Positions 1 to 9,337 are shown, numbered from the stretch's first letter. The stretch is DNA of 56,616 bases from Phycisphaerales bacterium (GCA_014238205.1 JABABM010000007.1:1-56616); one strand, 5' to 3'. Notes: a model not told the origin generated them from the sequence alone. Numbers and translations are program-made.

Positions 1-49
1 CCTTGCGCGCTGCGATCACCTTCTCGACGCATGCCTTCTCTTCCGCATA

Positions 50-901
50 GTGAGCCTGCAAGGAGACAAGGTCGTCGTTGGCGGCTGCGATGATGAAGTG
101 GGCGTCATGCTTGGTGGTCCGGCATTCGCAGCGCTGGGCGCACTTCGAAGTGGAGCAGGTCGATGCGTATTGGCCATGCCCCGGTCGATTCTCGCCGAGG
201 CGCTGTCCGTCTCGCCGTCTGCAACCGGCCTGCCGCTTGCCACTGATGCAGGCGAAGCAATGACACAACTTCAGGAGGCAGGAGCTTCGATGCAGGCCGA
301 GGTCATCGGGCCTGGCCTTGGCCAATCCCCGTGGGCGGCATCGATCCTGGAAGCACGGCTTGCCGGTCCGGGCCCCCCGGTCGTTCTGGATGCCGATGGT
401 CTCAACCTGCTTGCGCAAGACGCTGGGGTCCTGCGCTCAAGTAAACGGGACATGATCCTGACACCTCATCCCGGCGAATATGCACGTCTTGCCGAAGCAC
501 TGGGGCTCCCGGCAGCTGAACAGGATGATGCCTCCCGCCGCGAGGCGGCAGAAACACTTGCAACTGAATCAGGAGCGGTCGTCGTACTCAAGGGCGCAAG
601 AACGATTGTCACGGATGGCAGTCGAACCTGGATCTGTGATGTCGGCTCGGCTGTTCTGGCAACCGCCGGGACAGGGGATGTGCTTGCGGGCCTCATCGGG
701 GGGTTCAAGGCGCAATCCGCTGAATGCGAGTGTTTCGAGTCCGCTGTTCTTGGAACCTGGGTGCATGCCTGCGCCGGAGAGCGGTGGGCTGCTTCCCATG
801 CAGATCGTGGCCTGCTTGCCGCGGAACTGGCCGAGGCCGTTCCCGGTGTACTTGAAGCATGTCGCAGGGGGGATCTGGACCTTCCACGGTGTCCTTCCTG
901 A
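50..901 (+). CDS. nnrD: ADP/ATP-dependent NAD(P)H-hydrate dehydratase (NnrD/CARKD family)
   Basis: Repairs hydrated NAD(P)HX to NAD(P)H using ADP or ATP; a cytosolic ribokinase-fold enzyme. The 283-residue reading shows the family hallmarks: an N-terminal GG with the ALRSGAGR stretch (about 30-38), VLDADGLN (112-119), LTPHPGEYARL (137-147) and the catalytic TAGTGDVLAG motif (205-214, with D210 as the expected catalytic Asp). The reading frame stays open to the left edge of the window, so the GTG at 50 may not be the true start and the gene may be partial. The Gly-rich segment begins within 10 residues of this GTG, so little conserved sequence would be missing. The epimerase half (YjeF N-domain) is not seen here. 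It is followed 48 bp later by a YhaM-like gene, in the same direction. Confidence 0.85.
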   Translation: MSLQGDKVVVGGCDDEVGVMLGGPAFAALGALRSGAGRCVLAMPRSILAEALSVSPSATGLPLATDAGEAMTQLQEAGASMQAEVIGPGLGQSPWAASILEARLAGPGPPVVLDADGLNLLAQDAGVLRSSKRDMILTPHPGEYARLAEALGLPAAEQDDASRREAAETLATESGAVVVLKGARTIVTDGSRTWICDVGSAVLATAGTGDVLAGLIGGFKAQSAECECFESAVLGTWVHACAGERWAASHADRGLLAAELAEAVPGVLEACRRGDLDLPRCPS

Positions 902-949
902 GTCCTTGAAGGTACCCTGTGTGATCCGAGCAGGGGAGGCATTGCTTCA

Positions 950-1957
950 ATGACAACGATCAATACAGAACTGGGAACACTTGGAAACTCGCAATGGGTG
1001 TCGGGCGTGTACTGCTTTGGCAATCCCCAGGTTGCGACCACTCGCAAGGGCGAACCCTATCTCAAGTGTCTCCTCAGGGATGCAACGGGCGAAGTGCAGG
1101 GGAGGAAATGGTCCTTCGATCAGCACAGCTTGAATGAACTGGCTCGAACAGGATTCGTCCAGGTGGAAGGCAGCGCCGAAACATTCAATGACCAGATCCA
1201 GGTCAACATCAAGAACATTGAATCCGCCGACGTCTCCGAGGAAGAGATGTGCCACCTGCTTCCATCGACCAGCCAGGACATCGAGGTCATGTTCGATCGT
1301 GTTGCGTCACTGCTTCAAGGCATGGAGCACCCGGCGATGCGATCGTTGGCAGAGGCCTACCTGGGTGACGAGGAACTCATGAGGCGATTCCGCATGGCGC
1401 CTGCCGCCATGTCCATGCATCATGCATGGATCGGCGGGCTGCTTGAACATACGCACCAACTCATGAACATCGCGGATGCGGTGGTTCCCCTGTACCGGGG
1501 AGCCATTGACAAGGACATTGTTCTCATGGGCCTGTTCATCCATGATCTTGGGAAGACCATCGAGCTTTCCTGGGAGAAGGGGTTCGACTACACGGCCGAG
1601 GGGAATCTCGTGGGGCACATAGCGCGGGGTGTCATCTGGCTTGAAGAGAAGGCTGCGACATGCGCCCCTCCTCTTCCCGGTGAAACACTGCGAGTCCTCC
1701 AGAACATCATTCTCAGCCACCACGGTGAACCAGAGTTCGGGGCGCTTCGGCCTCCATCGACTCCGGAAGCCGTACTCATATCGAAACTCGACGATCTCGA
1801 TGCAAAGACGCAGATGGCCATCTCGGCTCTTGAGCAACCGGGAGCCATCGAGGGCATTTTCACCGACAAGGTCTGGGGCCTCCAGGCGCGTCTCTTCCGC
1901 CCAAGACCGCTTGAGGGCGACAATGCAGATTCTCCCGGCACGGAACTCTTTGATTGA
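950..1957 (+). CDS. YhaM-like OB-fold/HD-domain 3'-5' exoribonuclease
   Basis: 335 residues. An N-terminal OB-fold of the tRNA_anti type (about 14-95) precedes an HD phosphohydrolase domain with HH at 157-158, H167 in LLEHTHQ and the HD pair at 198-199 (FIHDLGK). This is the domain order of Bacillus YhaM, a 3'-5' exoribonuclease that depends on divalent metal. The function is transferred from that family; the fold and metal-ligand motifs are seen directly. It starts at an ATG 48 bp after the NAD(P)HX dehydratase and ends just before the glycosyltransferase, so it is probably co-transcribed with both. Confidence 0.8.
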   Translation: MTTINTELGTLGNSQWVSGVYCFGNPQVATTRKGEPYLKCLLRDATGEVQGRKWSFDQHSLNELARTGFVQVEGSAETFNDQIQVNIKNIESADVSEEEMCHLLPSTSQDIEVMFDRVASLLQGMEHPAMRSLAEAYLGDEELMRRFRMAPAAMSMHHAWIGGLLEHTHQLMNIADAVVPLYRGAIDKDIVLMGLFIHDLGKTIELSWEKGFDYTAEGNLVGHIARGVIWLEEKAATCAPPLPGETLRVLQNIILSHHGEPEFGALRPPSTPEAVLISKLDDLDAKTQMAISALEQPGAIEGIFTDKVWGLQARLFRPRPLEGDNADSPGTELFD

Positions 1958-1983
1958 ACTTCCGGCTGCTTCCTGTACGTTCC

Positions 1984-2751
1984 ATGTCCATGTCAAAGAT
2001 TCTCATCGGCATCCCGGTCTACAACGAGGCGAACTACGTCCAGGAAGTACTGGATGAAGTTCGAATACAGGGTCATGACATTCTTGTCGTCGACGATGGT
2101 TCGACCGACGAGACCCCGATGCTCCTGGCGCAGCAACCTGTCGAGGTTGCTCGACATGCCGTGAACCGCGGCTATGGTCGTTCGATGCAGGACATGCTCC
2201 GCTGGGCAGCCTGCGGTGGGTATGACTGGTTGATCACGATGGACTGCGACCGGCAGCACGAACCGGCCTCGATTCCGAAGTTCATCGAACGCATTGCCCG
2301 CAACGATGCCGATGTGATTTCGGGCAGCAGGTACCTCGACGTTGCATGCGGAAGTGACGCCCCTCCGCCTGACCGGCAGTCGATCAACAGGGACATCACG
2401 TCGGAACTCAATGCCAGGCTCGACCTGTCGCTGACGGATGCGTTCTGCGGGTTCAAGGCCTACCGGATCAAGGCATGTGCTTCCCTGCCACTGGACGTTG
2501 ATGGCTACGATTTCCCAATGCAGTTCTGGGTGCAGGCTGTCGCCTCCGGGCTCCGGATCGTCGAAATCCCCGTTCGGTTGATCTACAACGATCCGACGCG
2601 GACATTCGGTGGCCCGCTCGACATCCCGGCCGAACGGCGACGGCATTATGAACAGACGCTTCACCAGGAGATCGGTCGGTGCCTTGACCGGCTGCCGGTT
2701 TCTTCGGCAGCAGGTCTTGACCTGTTCGTTGGATCCCTTGGTGAGTCATGA
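1984..2751 (+). CDS. Family 2 glycosyltransferase (dolichol-phosphate mannosyltransferase-like)
   Basis: About 255 residues from the ATG at 1984 (a second ATG lies at 1990). It has the GT-A signature: IPVYNE near the N-terminus, VVDDGSTDET (35-44) and the metal-binding MDCDRQHEP (86-94, D87 and D89). No membrane segment is visible, so it is a soluble or peripheral enzyme, as in DPM1-type transferases that move a sugar from a nucleotide to a polyprenyl phosphate or glycan. The frame extends upstream to a TTG at 1954 overlapping the previous stop, but the ATG start places the conserved ILIGIPVYNE where it belongs. Its stop overlaps the next start in an ATGA, which implies translational coupling. 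Substrate unknown. Confidence 0.85.
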   Translation: MSMSKILIGIPVYNEANYVQEVLDEVRIQGHDILVVDDGSTDETPMLLAQQPVEVARHAVNRGYGRSMQDMLRWAACGGYDWLITMDCDRQHEPASIPKFIERIARNDADVISGSRYLDVACGSDAPPPDRQSINRDITSELNARLDLSLTDAFCGFKAYRIKACASLPLDVDGYDFPMQFWVQAVASGLRIVEIPVRLIYNDPTRTFGGPLDIPAERRRHYEQTLHQEIGRCLDRLPVSSAAGLDLFVGSLGES

Positions 2752-4025
2752 GTTCAACGAAGCATACGCACGTCGAGGACCTGCTCTTGTCCCCGGAACC
2801 TCCCTGGATGGCCATCCCCAGGGTCGAAGACGTCACTCGATGCCAGGTCCTGGAATCATTCGGGCTTGATCCGATGCGACCGGTCATCGTCGTCGGGCAC
2901 CAGCCGGTGTTCTGGCATGCGGGGATCCTTGCCAAGTTCCTTGCTGCAGACACGCTGGCGAGCTCATGCAACGGTCAACTTGTGCACCTTGTCATTGATG
3001 GTCACATGGGTTCTTTCAACGAGGTGCACTGGCCGGTTCCCGGTGCTGATGGTTCACTGCATCGCGAGACATGGAGATTCCGTGACCAGGCCGAGGGCCT
3101 TCCCATGGCGATGCAGCCGGCGTGCGCTCCATTCGACGTGCCTTCCGGGGGTCAGTTGGGATTGGGACTGATCCATGCGGCGTTGAATGAAGCAGTCTCG
3201 GCTGGCGATGCAGCTCTCCAGCAGTCCAGAGCGCTTGATCGGCTCATGGATCCCTGGGTTGGTCCACGAACGACGATCACGGCAAGTGCACTTGCGGCTT
3301 CCCAGATCGGAGTTGAACTTGCTGAACGGATGTCATCCGACCCGCATGCCTGTCGAAGCGCGTACAACCGATCTCTCCTCGATCATCCTGGTGTCGACAT
3401 TGCTGAACTTGCACAGGGAGAACTGCCTTCGTGGACCATGCTTGAGGACGGCACGATTCGCACGAGCCACGAGGATGACGATCCTGCGCTTCGTCGTTTT
3501 CCAAAGGCGATGTTCCTCACGGCGATGGCTCGGCTCGGCCTCGGAGATTTCTTTGTTCATGGAACCGGGGGTGCCCGGTATGACAGGTGCATGGAAACAT
3601 GGGTCACGAACTGGATCGAAGTTGATCCGTGCCCGGCCTCGATCGCCAGTGCAACGATGATCATGGATCCTGAATCACTCTCGGAGCACCAGTCGCTTCG
3701 CCAGGACATGATTTCATCCGCTCGTCGCCGCAAGCATGACCCGGCGCTTCGTGCAGGCACCGGGCCATCAACCGGGAAGAACTCTCTGCTGGCTGAAGTG
3801 GATTCGTACCCCCCCAGGTCGCCCCAGCGGCGAGAGGCATTCAGGCGAATGCATGATGCACTCGATGCCATTCCCGGCTCCGGTGATGGTCTCCTGCTCC
3901 CGGAAGAAACGAATCGCCTGGTGGAGAACATGTCGGTTGCTTCCGACAGGACCTACCCCTTTGCGATGCACGACCCTGCCGCCATCGACTCACTGGCTAC
4001 GTTCATTCGGATTCGGCTCGCCTGA
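2748..4025 (+). CDS. Uncharacterised protein with N-terminal GHQP motif
   Basis: 425 residues, soluble, no signal peptide. The clearest feature is VIVVGHQPVFWHAGILAKF (46-64), followed by HLVIDGHMGSFNEVHWPVP. The GHQP...GILAK segment recalls the GQQPG...GPLYTIYK segment of BshC, the putative cysteine-adding enzyme of bacillithiol synthesis, but the rest cannot be aligned by eye, so I do not call it BshC. I recall similar GHQP proteins as unnamed planctomycete families. It is coupled to the glycosyltransferase by a 4-base ATGA overlap, which suggests a shared role, perhaps in making a sugar-linked metabolite. It ends 2 bp from the convergent gene at 4028. Confidence 0.6.
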   Translation: MSSTKHTHVEDLLLSPEPPWMAIPRVEDVTRCQVLESFGLDPMRPVIVVGHQPVFWHAGILAKFLAADTLASSCNGQLVHLVIDGHMGSFNEVHWPVPGADGSLHRETWRFRDQAEGLPMAMQPACAPFDVPSGGQLGLGLIHAALNEAVSAGDAALQQSRALDRLMDPWVGPRTTITASALAASQIGVELAERMSSDPHACRSAYNRSLLDHPGVDIAELAQGELPSWTMLEDGTIRTSHEDDDPALRRFPKAMFLTAMARLGLGDFFVHGTGGARYDRCMETWVTNWIEVDPCPASIASATMIMDPESLSEHQSLRQDMISSARRRKHDPALRAGTGPSTGKNSLLAEVDSYPPRSPQRREAFRRMHDALDAIPGSGDGLLLPEETNRLVENMSVASDRTYPFAMHDPAAIDSLATFIRIRLA

Positions 4026-4027
4026 CA

Positions 4028-5422
4028 CTATTCGATCTTCAGACCGGCCTTGTCCCAGTATCGCTGGATGGCCTCCGCCGTCGTCGGTTCGATGACGGTG
4101 CCATCGGGTTGCACCTGTTGCAGGAGGTTGCCCTCCTGTCCAAAGGTTGAACGTGTCGGGACGGCCTGGTCACCTGTTCGACTCAGGAGGCTGAGCCGGT
4201 TCCGCAGTTGCGGATCTTGTTCCCATGAGTCTGTTCGAAGCGTAATGCTCGGAACCGCGCCGGTATTGTCGTAGCTGTAGAACCCGTAGGTTCCAGGTTC
4301 ATCACCGACAAGGCGACTCGTCAGGCTTGCAAGGGGGCGGGGGAGCCAGGTTTCTGGAAGGTCCCATTTGAAGGGTTGTCGAAGGTCGATCTCGATGTCC
4401 TGCCTGATGACATGGAGTTGTGCCCTGGGGTTGCCGATCATTGGCTCGATCTGGAAGCCCACCTCGGTTTCTGTTGTCAGCAGTTCACCCTGTCTCCGTG
4501 TCGCGGTAATGGTCCATGCTTCCCGCTGCATGTCCCAGGACATCCATTGAAGTGTCAGGACATCAACATAGATTCCACGTGATGCATCCATGACGAACCT
4601 GCCATGTTCCTTTACCAGCAGTCCCTCTTCCTTTTCGGTGTTCGTGTAACGTTCTGGAGATCGATTCCGCTTGACTTCCCCCCGGGCTCCGGCAGTTACT
4701 TCCCGGAGGTTGTACCCCACTTCCTGCGTGATCCCATCGTGAGACCTGTACAGTCGATACAACTGGCTCGTGCCGGTCAGGCCCCGCAGGTCTTCCTCGG
4801 TGATGGAATCAAGGAGCGCCTGCCCTCTCGTGATACTTGCCTCGCGATCAAGCTGGATCATGGCCAGATCCCTGGTCCTGATTGTCTGAATGATGTGTTC
4901 AATCTCACTTTTTGAGGATGCCTGATTTATTGGCATGGAGATCGCCGTGCCAACAAGCCACTCCTGGTTTCTGAGGGGCATCACGAACCAGCCAAAGGCG
5001 AGTTCCTCCCCACTTTCGGTACGTTCAAGGACCCAGGCAGATTCCGTAACTATCTTTCCAGAAACGACTTGTGATTGGTCAAGCAGCTCGATCTCCGTAT
5101 TCTCGTCCTTGTTGAAGCCCAGGTATTCAACAAGGAGGTCACGGGCGTTCCTCGCGTCGCTTGAAATCGCCTCGAGCCTGAGGCTCCACTCGGGCTCCTG
5201 CCCACCATCCCTGAGAAGGATGAATGGGGCCTGTCCAGGCTGATTCTGCCCCGTGAGGAGAGTTTCGTCAGGTATCTGGAACTGGATTCCAATGGTGTCA
5301 TTGACCAGTGTTTGCGTTTCTGCCCATGAAAGGGGAGAACCAAGGGCCAGGCATGCCATGATGGAGCCAAGGTACCTGCCTTGGAGGCCGTTTAAACAGC
5401 GAAAGGATGGCATGGGGGGCAT
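4028..5422 (-). CDS. Predicted secreted protein of unknown function
   Basis: 464 residues. The N-terminus has a signal-peptide shape: a basic region (RCLNGLQGR), a hydrophobic stretch (SIMACLALGSPL) and a likely cleavage after SWA near residue 34. A second start lies at 5413. The mature part is mostly beta-rich, with no motif that I recognise, and has no further membrane segments or lipobox. The early segment (DTIGIQFQIPDETLL, then EWSLRLEAI) looks like the beta-sandwich proteins that read out quality of fit in stress proteins, but that is only an impression. It is transcribed away from the ribosomal cluster, and its start shares the 5423-5666 intergenic region with rpsJ. Confidence 0.55.
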   Translation of the reverse strand: MPPMPSFRCLNGLQGRYLGSIMACLALGSPLSWAETQTLVNDTIGIQFQIPDETLLTGQNQPGQAPFILLRDGGQEPEWSLRLEAISSDARNARDLLVEYLGFNKDENTEIELLDQSQVVSGKIVTESAWVLERTESGEELAFGWFVMPLRNQEWLVGTAISMPINQASSKSEIEHIIQTIRTRDLAMIQLDREASITRGQALLDSITEEDLRGLTGTSQLYRLYRSHDGITQEVGYNLREVTAGARGEVKRNRSPERYTNTEKEEGLLVKEHGRFVMDASRGIYVDVLTLQWMSWDMQREAWTITATRRQGELLTTETEVGFQIEPMIGNPRAQLHVIRQDIEIDLRQPFKWDLPETWLPRPLASLTSRLVGDEPGTYGFYSYDNTGAVPSITLRTDSWEQDPQLRNRLSLLSRTGDQAVPTRSTFGQEGNLLQQVQPDGTVIEPTTAEAIQRYWDKAGLKIE

Positions 5423-5601
5423 TCAGCGAACGATAGCCGAAAGGGGGGGGTGCAAGGGAACGAGGGCGGGAATGAAATCGACCATCTCACGGGTCCGGCA
5501 TGCCTTGACAACCCCATTCAGGGGCCTATCATCACCGTTTCGCGCTTGATCGAGCGATCAAGTGACACGTGAGGATGGATTTCATCCGTCGTTAACCGTG
5601 G

Positions 5602-5629
5602 TTGACGGCGGATGTGTGTTGTCTAGATG
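5602..5629 (+). promoter_or_regulatory. Candidate sigma-70 promoter of the S10 cluster
   Basis: TTGACG (5602-5607), 16 bp, then TAGATG (5624-5629), about 40 bp before the rpsJ start. It is the best -35/-10 pair in the 244-bp region between the divergent gene at 5422 and rpsJ. Predicted from sequence only. Confidence 0.45.
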
Positions 5630-5666
5630 ACCCCGGCATGGGCCGGTCAGAGAGGTTTTTCAGTTC

Positions 5667-5975
5667 ATGGCGGACATGAAGATTCGAATTCGGATGGAGG
5701 CATACGACCACCAGGCGCTCGATGCTTCTGCGCGAGAAATCGTTGACCATGCAAAGCGCACGGGAGCCCGTGTTGCAGGTCCGGTTCCGCTGCCAACCCG
5801 CCGAGAAATCTACACGGTGAACCGATCTACGTTCATCGACAAGAAGTCGAGAGAGCAGTTTGAGATTCGCACGCACAAACGCATCATCGACATCAGTGAA
5901 CCCAACTCCCGCACCGTCGAATCCCTCAACAGGCTCGTCGTACCAGCGGGCGTCTTTGTGAAGATCAGGGCCTGA
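5667..5975 (+). CDS. rpsJ: 30S ribosomal protein S10
   Basis: 102 residues, the usual length. Typical S10 sequence: [15 protein letters not shown] at the start, [13 protein letters not shown] with the GP(V/I)PLPT loop, THKRIIDI and a C-terminal VFVKIRA. S10 sits in the 30S head and also binds NusB in antitermination. First gene of the supercluster; a second in-frame ATG lies at 5676, and both give a good N-terminus. tuf, fus, rpsL and rpsG, often upstream, are not in this window. Confidence 0.97.
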   Translation: MADMKIRIRMEAYDHQALDASAREIVDHAKRTGARVAGPVPLPTRREIYTVNRSTFIDKKSREQFEIRTHKRIIDISEPNSRTVESLNRLVVPAGVFVKIRA

Positions 5976-5978
5976 CCG

Positions 5979-6656
5979 ATGACCGCGATTCTTGGATACA
6001 AACTCGGCATGTCACGATGGTTCACGGAAGAAGGGGAGAACATCCCTGTCACGATCATCCAGGCTGGGCCGTGCAAGGTGACGCAGTTGAAGAGTACGGA
6101 CTGCGATGGCTACGACGCGGTGCAACTTGGTTTCGATCCAGTCAAGCCGCGAAGGAGTTCCATGCCGGTCATTGGCCATGATTCAAAGGCTGGCAGCGGT
6201 CCACTGAGGCACCATCGTGAGTACAGGTGCGAAGATCCGGCTCTTGAAATTGGCGACACGGTCGACGTGAACTGCTTTGAAATCGGCCAGTACGTGGACG
6301 TCGAAGGTACATCCAAGGGCAAGGGATTCCAGGGCGTGATGAAGCGTCACAACTTCCGAGGTCTTGAGGCCAGCCATGGTGTCAAGCGACGCCACCGTTC
6401 ACCGGGTTCCATTGGCGGTCACTCCGCCAACCTCGGGACGGGACCGAAGATCAAGAAGGGCAAGCGCATGGCGGGCCACATGGGCAATCGCCGCGTTACC
6501 ACCCGGAGCATGGAAGTCGTAGCGATTGATGAAGCAAACAATCTGCTCATGGTGAAGGGGACCGTGCCCGGTTCCCCCATGAGTGTTGTCTTGATACGAG
6601 AAGCCGTACGGCTGAACAAGCAGAAAGCGAGCAGAGCCAAGAAACGAGCCAGCTGA
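5979..6656 (+). CDS. rplC: 50S ribosomal protein L3
   Basis: 225 residues. The LGYKLGMSRWFTEEGENIPVTIIQAGPC start and the later GTSKGKGFQGVMKRHNF and HGVKRRHRSPGSIG segments are the conserved L3 body and the extension that reaches the peptidyl-transferase centre. It starts 3 bp after rpsJ, and is therefore coupled to it. L3 nucleates 23S rRNA folding. Confidence 0.97.
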   Translation: MTAILGYKLGMSRWFTEEGENIPVTIIQAGPCKVTQLKSTDCDGYDAVQLGFDPVKPRRSSMPVIGHDSKAGSGPLRHHREYRCEDPALEIGDTVDVNCFEIGQYVDVEGTSKGKGFQGVMKRHNFRGLEASHGVKRRHRSPGSIGGHSANLGTGPKIKKGKRMAGHMGNRRVTTRSMEVVAIDEANNLLMVKGTVPGSPMSVVLIREAVRLNKQKASRAKKRAS

Positions 6657-6807
6657 CCACGGCTGGTGGTTGCCAAGGCCCCCTCCGGATTGGAGTGAGT
6701 GGAACCAGGCAACCGCGACAACGACGGACCCAGATGCCGAGTCGACGTACTGCCCACCGGGAGTACTAGGCGAAGACGCAGACGAACTGCACAGGTGCAA
6801 TGAACCG

Positions 6808-7476
6808 ATGATCGAATTACCCATACATGACAGAGCGGGCAAGAAGATCGAGACCATCTCGATCGATGAAGCTGATCTCGGAGGCGAGGTCCGTCCGAAC
6901 CTGCTGAAGCAGGCATACGTGATGTTTCATTCCAACCGACGTCAGGGCTCGGCTCGAACCAAGAGTCGCGGCATGGTCGAGGGTTCGACACGCAAGATCT
7001 ACCGCCAGAAGGGGACGGGCAATGCCCGCATGGGTACGGTTCGTACGATCATTCGTCGTGGTGGTGGCGTTGCCTTCGCCAAGACGAAGAAGACCGAGAC
7101 ATTCCGCAAGAAGATGCCACGTCGCATGCGACGCCTTGCCAATCGCAACGCGATGCTTGCCAAGCTGGTTGACCAGGAAGTCCTCTGTGTTGATTCACTC
7201 GACATGGATGAACCTCGCACCAAGGATGTCGAATCAACACTCAAGGCCCTCGGTGTCAACCGGACCTGCCTGATCGCGCTTCGACCCGATCAGCGGAACG
7301 TCGCACTTTCCTCGAGGAACATCGACGATGCGGACACCATTCGCGTTGATCAGCTCAATGCATTTGAACTGCTTAATCACCGTTTCCTCGTGATTGACAA
7401 GGCCTCGCTCCAGTCGTTCCTCGACGGGAGTGCCTGGTCGATCGGCGACGGCAGCGATGACAAGGAGGCCGCCTGA
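6808..7476 (+). CDS. rplD: 50S ribosomal protein L4
   Basis: 222 residues from the ATG at 6808, which gives the normal L4 N-terminus (IELPIHDRAGKKIETI). The frame stays open upstream to 6670, but that extra stretch has no L4 similarity and is probably untranslated leader. The KSRGMVEGSTRKIYRQKGTGNARMGT loop, which lines the exit tunnel, is present. In gamma-proteobacteria L4 represses its own operon; no such leader can be shown here. The 152-bp gap after rplC is unusually long for this cluster. Stop overlaps the rplW start. Confidence 0.95.
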   Translation: MIELPIHDRAGKKIETISIDEADLGGEVRPNLLKQAYVMFHSNRRQGSARTKSRGMVEGSTRKIYRQKGTGNARMGTVRTIIRRGGGVAFAKTKKTETFRKKMPRRMRRLANRNAMLAKLVDQEVLCVDSLDMDEPRTKDVESTLKALGVNRTCLIALRPDQRNVALSSRNIDDADTIRVDQLNAFELLNHRFLVIDKASLQSFLDGSAWSIGDGSDDKEAA

Positions 7477-7754
7477 TGGAAGCCACCACCGTCATTCGAA
7501 AACCAGTCGTGACCGAGAAGTCCACATGGTCCTCCAGCATGCACAATCGGTACTGCTTTGAGATTGACCGTTCGGCAGGAAAGCCCGATGTCAAGCGAGC
7601 AGTAGAGGAGCTCTACGGCGTTCGTGTCATCGGCGTTGCCGTTCAGAATCGCAAGGGGCAGATGCGCCGAAGTCGGTTCGGGTACTGGAAGTCAAGTGGC
7701 GTCAAGCGGGCAATCGTGAAGGTCCATCCGGACGACAGGATCGAACTGTTCTAA
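7476..7754 (+). CDS. rplW: 50S ribosomal protein L23
   Basis: 92 residues. It has the L23 layout: VIRKPVVTEKST at the N-terminus, KPDVKRAVEELYGVRVIGV and a C-terminal KRAIVKVHPDDRIELF. L23 sits at the tunnel exit and docks trigger factor and SRP. The start shares a base with the rplD stop (TGATG), so the two are translationally coupled. Confidence 0.95.
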   Translation: MEATTVIRKPVVTEKSTWSSSMHNRYCFEIDRSAGKPDVKRAVEELYGVRVIGVAVQNRKGQMRRSRFGYWKSSGVKRAIVKVHPDDRIELF

Positions 7755-7798
7755 GCAAGGAAGCGAGTTCCCGCACTGGGAGCATCGAGAGGCGAATC

Positions 7799-8653
7799 AT
7801 GGCCATTCGAGTCTACAAGCCAACAACCCCAGGCCGACGCAATGCATCGGTGAACCTCCATGTCGAGGTGACCAAGCGCCAGCCGGAGAAGTCACTGCTT
7901 CGCCCGATAAAGAAGAAGGGTGGCCGGAACAACCAGGGCAAGATTACCGTTCGAGGTCGTGGCGGTGGACACAAGCGTCGTTACCGTGTCATCGACTTCA
8001 AGCGTACGAAGGATGGCATCGTAGGGAATGTCATCGGGATCGAATATGACCCGAATCGTTCCTGCCATATCGCGCTCATCGAGTACGCGGATGGCGATCG
8101 ACGCTACATCCTCGCACCTGTCGGACTTGAACCCGGCATGACTGTGACGAGTTCCGCGGATGCGATCGAACCGAATGTCGGCTGCTGCATGCCCCTGTCC
8201 CACATTCCGACAGGCTTGACTGTTCATGCCATCGAGTTTGAACCGGGCCGTGGCGCAGCTCTCTGCCGCTCGGCGGGAGCAGGTGCACGACTGACGAACA
8301 AGGAAGGTCGCTATGCAACGCTGGTCCTGCCTTCAGGTGAAATTCGCCAGGTATTGACCACGTGTCGAGCAACTCTTGGCCAGGTCGGTAATACGGATCA
8401 CCAGTTGGTGAAGCTGGGGAAGGCAGGCCGCAATCGTTGGCTCGGGCGTCGCCCGAAGGTACGAGGCATGGCCAAGAGTCACCACGAACACCCGCTTGGT
8501 GGTGGTGAGGGTCGGTCCAAGGGTGGCCGGACTCCTGCAAGCGCAAGCGGCACGAAGTCGAAGGGCGGACGAACCCGGCCTCGAGGTAAATCATCGGATG
8601 CGCGCATCCTGCGCCGCAGGAAGAGTAAGCGATACGGGCAGTTGAAACTCTGA
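7799..8653 (+). CDS. rplB: 50S ribosomal protein L2
   Basis: 284 residues. Has the KKGGRNNQGKITVRGRGGGHKRRYR segment, the oligonucleotide-binding core, and the Gly-rich C-terminal region containing HHEHPLGGGEG, which carries the conserved His near the peptidyl-transferase centre. Length slightly above the usual 273-276. Confidence 0.96.
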   Translation: MAIRVYKPTTPGRRNASVNLHVEVTKRQPEKSLLRPIKKKGGRNNQGKITVRGRGGGHKRRYRVIDFKRTKDGIVGNVIGIEYDPNRSCHIALIEYADGDRRYILAPVGLEPGMTVTSSADAIEPNVGCCMPLSHIPTGLTVHAIEFEPGRGAALCRSAGAGARLTNKEGRYATLVLPSGEIRQVLTTCRATLGQVGNTDHQLVKLGKAGRNRWLGRRPKVRGMAKSHHEHPLGGGEGRSKGGRTPASASGTKSKGGRTRPRGKSSDARILRRRKSKRYGQLKL

Positions 8654-8695
8654 CCGAAGAAGGAGATCGTCGACGATACATCGGCGGTTCAATAC

Positions 8696-8977
8696 ATGGG
8701 ACGATCACTGAAGAAAGGTCCATTTGTAGACGAGAAGCTGTACCGCAAGGTCATGCTTCAGAACGAAGCTGGAACGGCTCGAAGGCCGATCCGGACATGG
8801 GCTCGCGCCTGCACCATCGTGCCCGAGTTTGTCGGTCACACGTTCCAGGTTCACAACGGGCGAACGTTCATGGATGTCTTCGTGACGGAAGACATGGTCG
8901 GACACAAGCTTGGCGAGTTCTCGCTTACACGTCTCTTCCGTGGTCATACGAACAAGAAGGAAGGCATCAAGAGCTGA
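8696..8977 (+). CDS. rpsS: 30S ribosomal protein S19
   Basis: 93 residues. [16 protein letters not shown] is the family start; [27 protein letters not shown] and [17 protein letters not shown] follow. S19 contacts S13 in the 30S head. Separated by 42 bp from rplB and 27 bp from rplV. Confidence 0.96.
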   Translation: MGRSLKKGPFVDEKLYRKVMLQNEAGTARRPIRTWARACTIVPEFVGHTFQVHNGRTFMDVFVTEDMVGHKLGEFSLTRLFRGHTNKKEGIKS

Positions 8978-9004
8978 TCAGCTCAACCTTGCCGGGAATA
9001 CGCA

Positions 9005-9337
9005 ATGGCATACAGAGCAACACACAGGTTTGCACGCATCTCGCCTCGGAAGGCAAGGTTGGACGCGTCGCTCATCCGCGGAATGCGGATCGACGATGCC
9101 ATGTCGCAACTTGAAGTTTCGAAGCGTCGAGGGGCCTGGTATTTGAAGGCCGTGCTGAAAAGTGCCATCGCCAATGCGGAAGAACAGGAGGCTGATGTCG
9201 AGTCACTCTTCATCAGCGTCTCTCGCGTCGACGAGGGGCCGGTCATCAAGCGATTCCGACCGAAGGATCGCGGCCGAGCCCATCCAATCCGCAAGCCAAC
9301 GAGTCACCTGCACATCGAGCTGGAGGAGAAGCACTGA
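9005..9337 (+). CDS. rplV: 50S ribosomal protein L22
   Basis: 110 residues. RISPRKARLDASLIRGM at the start, and GPVIKRFRPKDRGRAHPIRKPTSHLHIEL at the end, the latter including the beta-hairpin that lines the exit tunnel opposite L4 and carries macrolide-resistance sites in other bacteria. Ends 1 bp before the rpsC start. Confidence 0.95.
   Translation: MAYRATHRFARISPRKARLDASLIRGMRIDDAMSQLEVSKRRGAWYLKAVLKSAIANAEEQEADVESLFISVSRVDEGPVIKRFRPKDRGRAHPIRKPTSHLHIELEEKH

Noticed and set aside
1307..1996. 229-residue minus-strand reading opposite the YhaM-like gene
   Set aside because: Fully antisense to a well-supported gene; composition is the Arg/Leu-rich pattern typical of shadows in GC-rich DNA, and no motif is seen.
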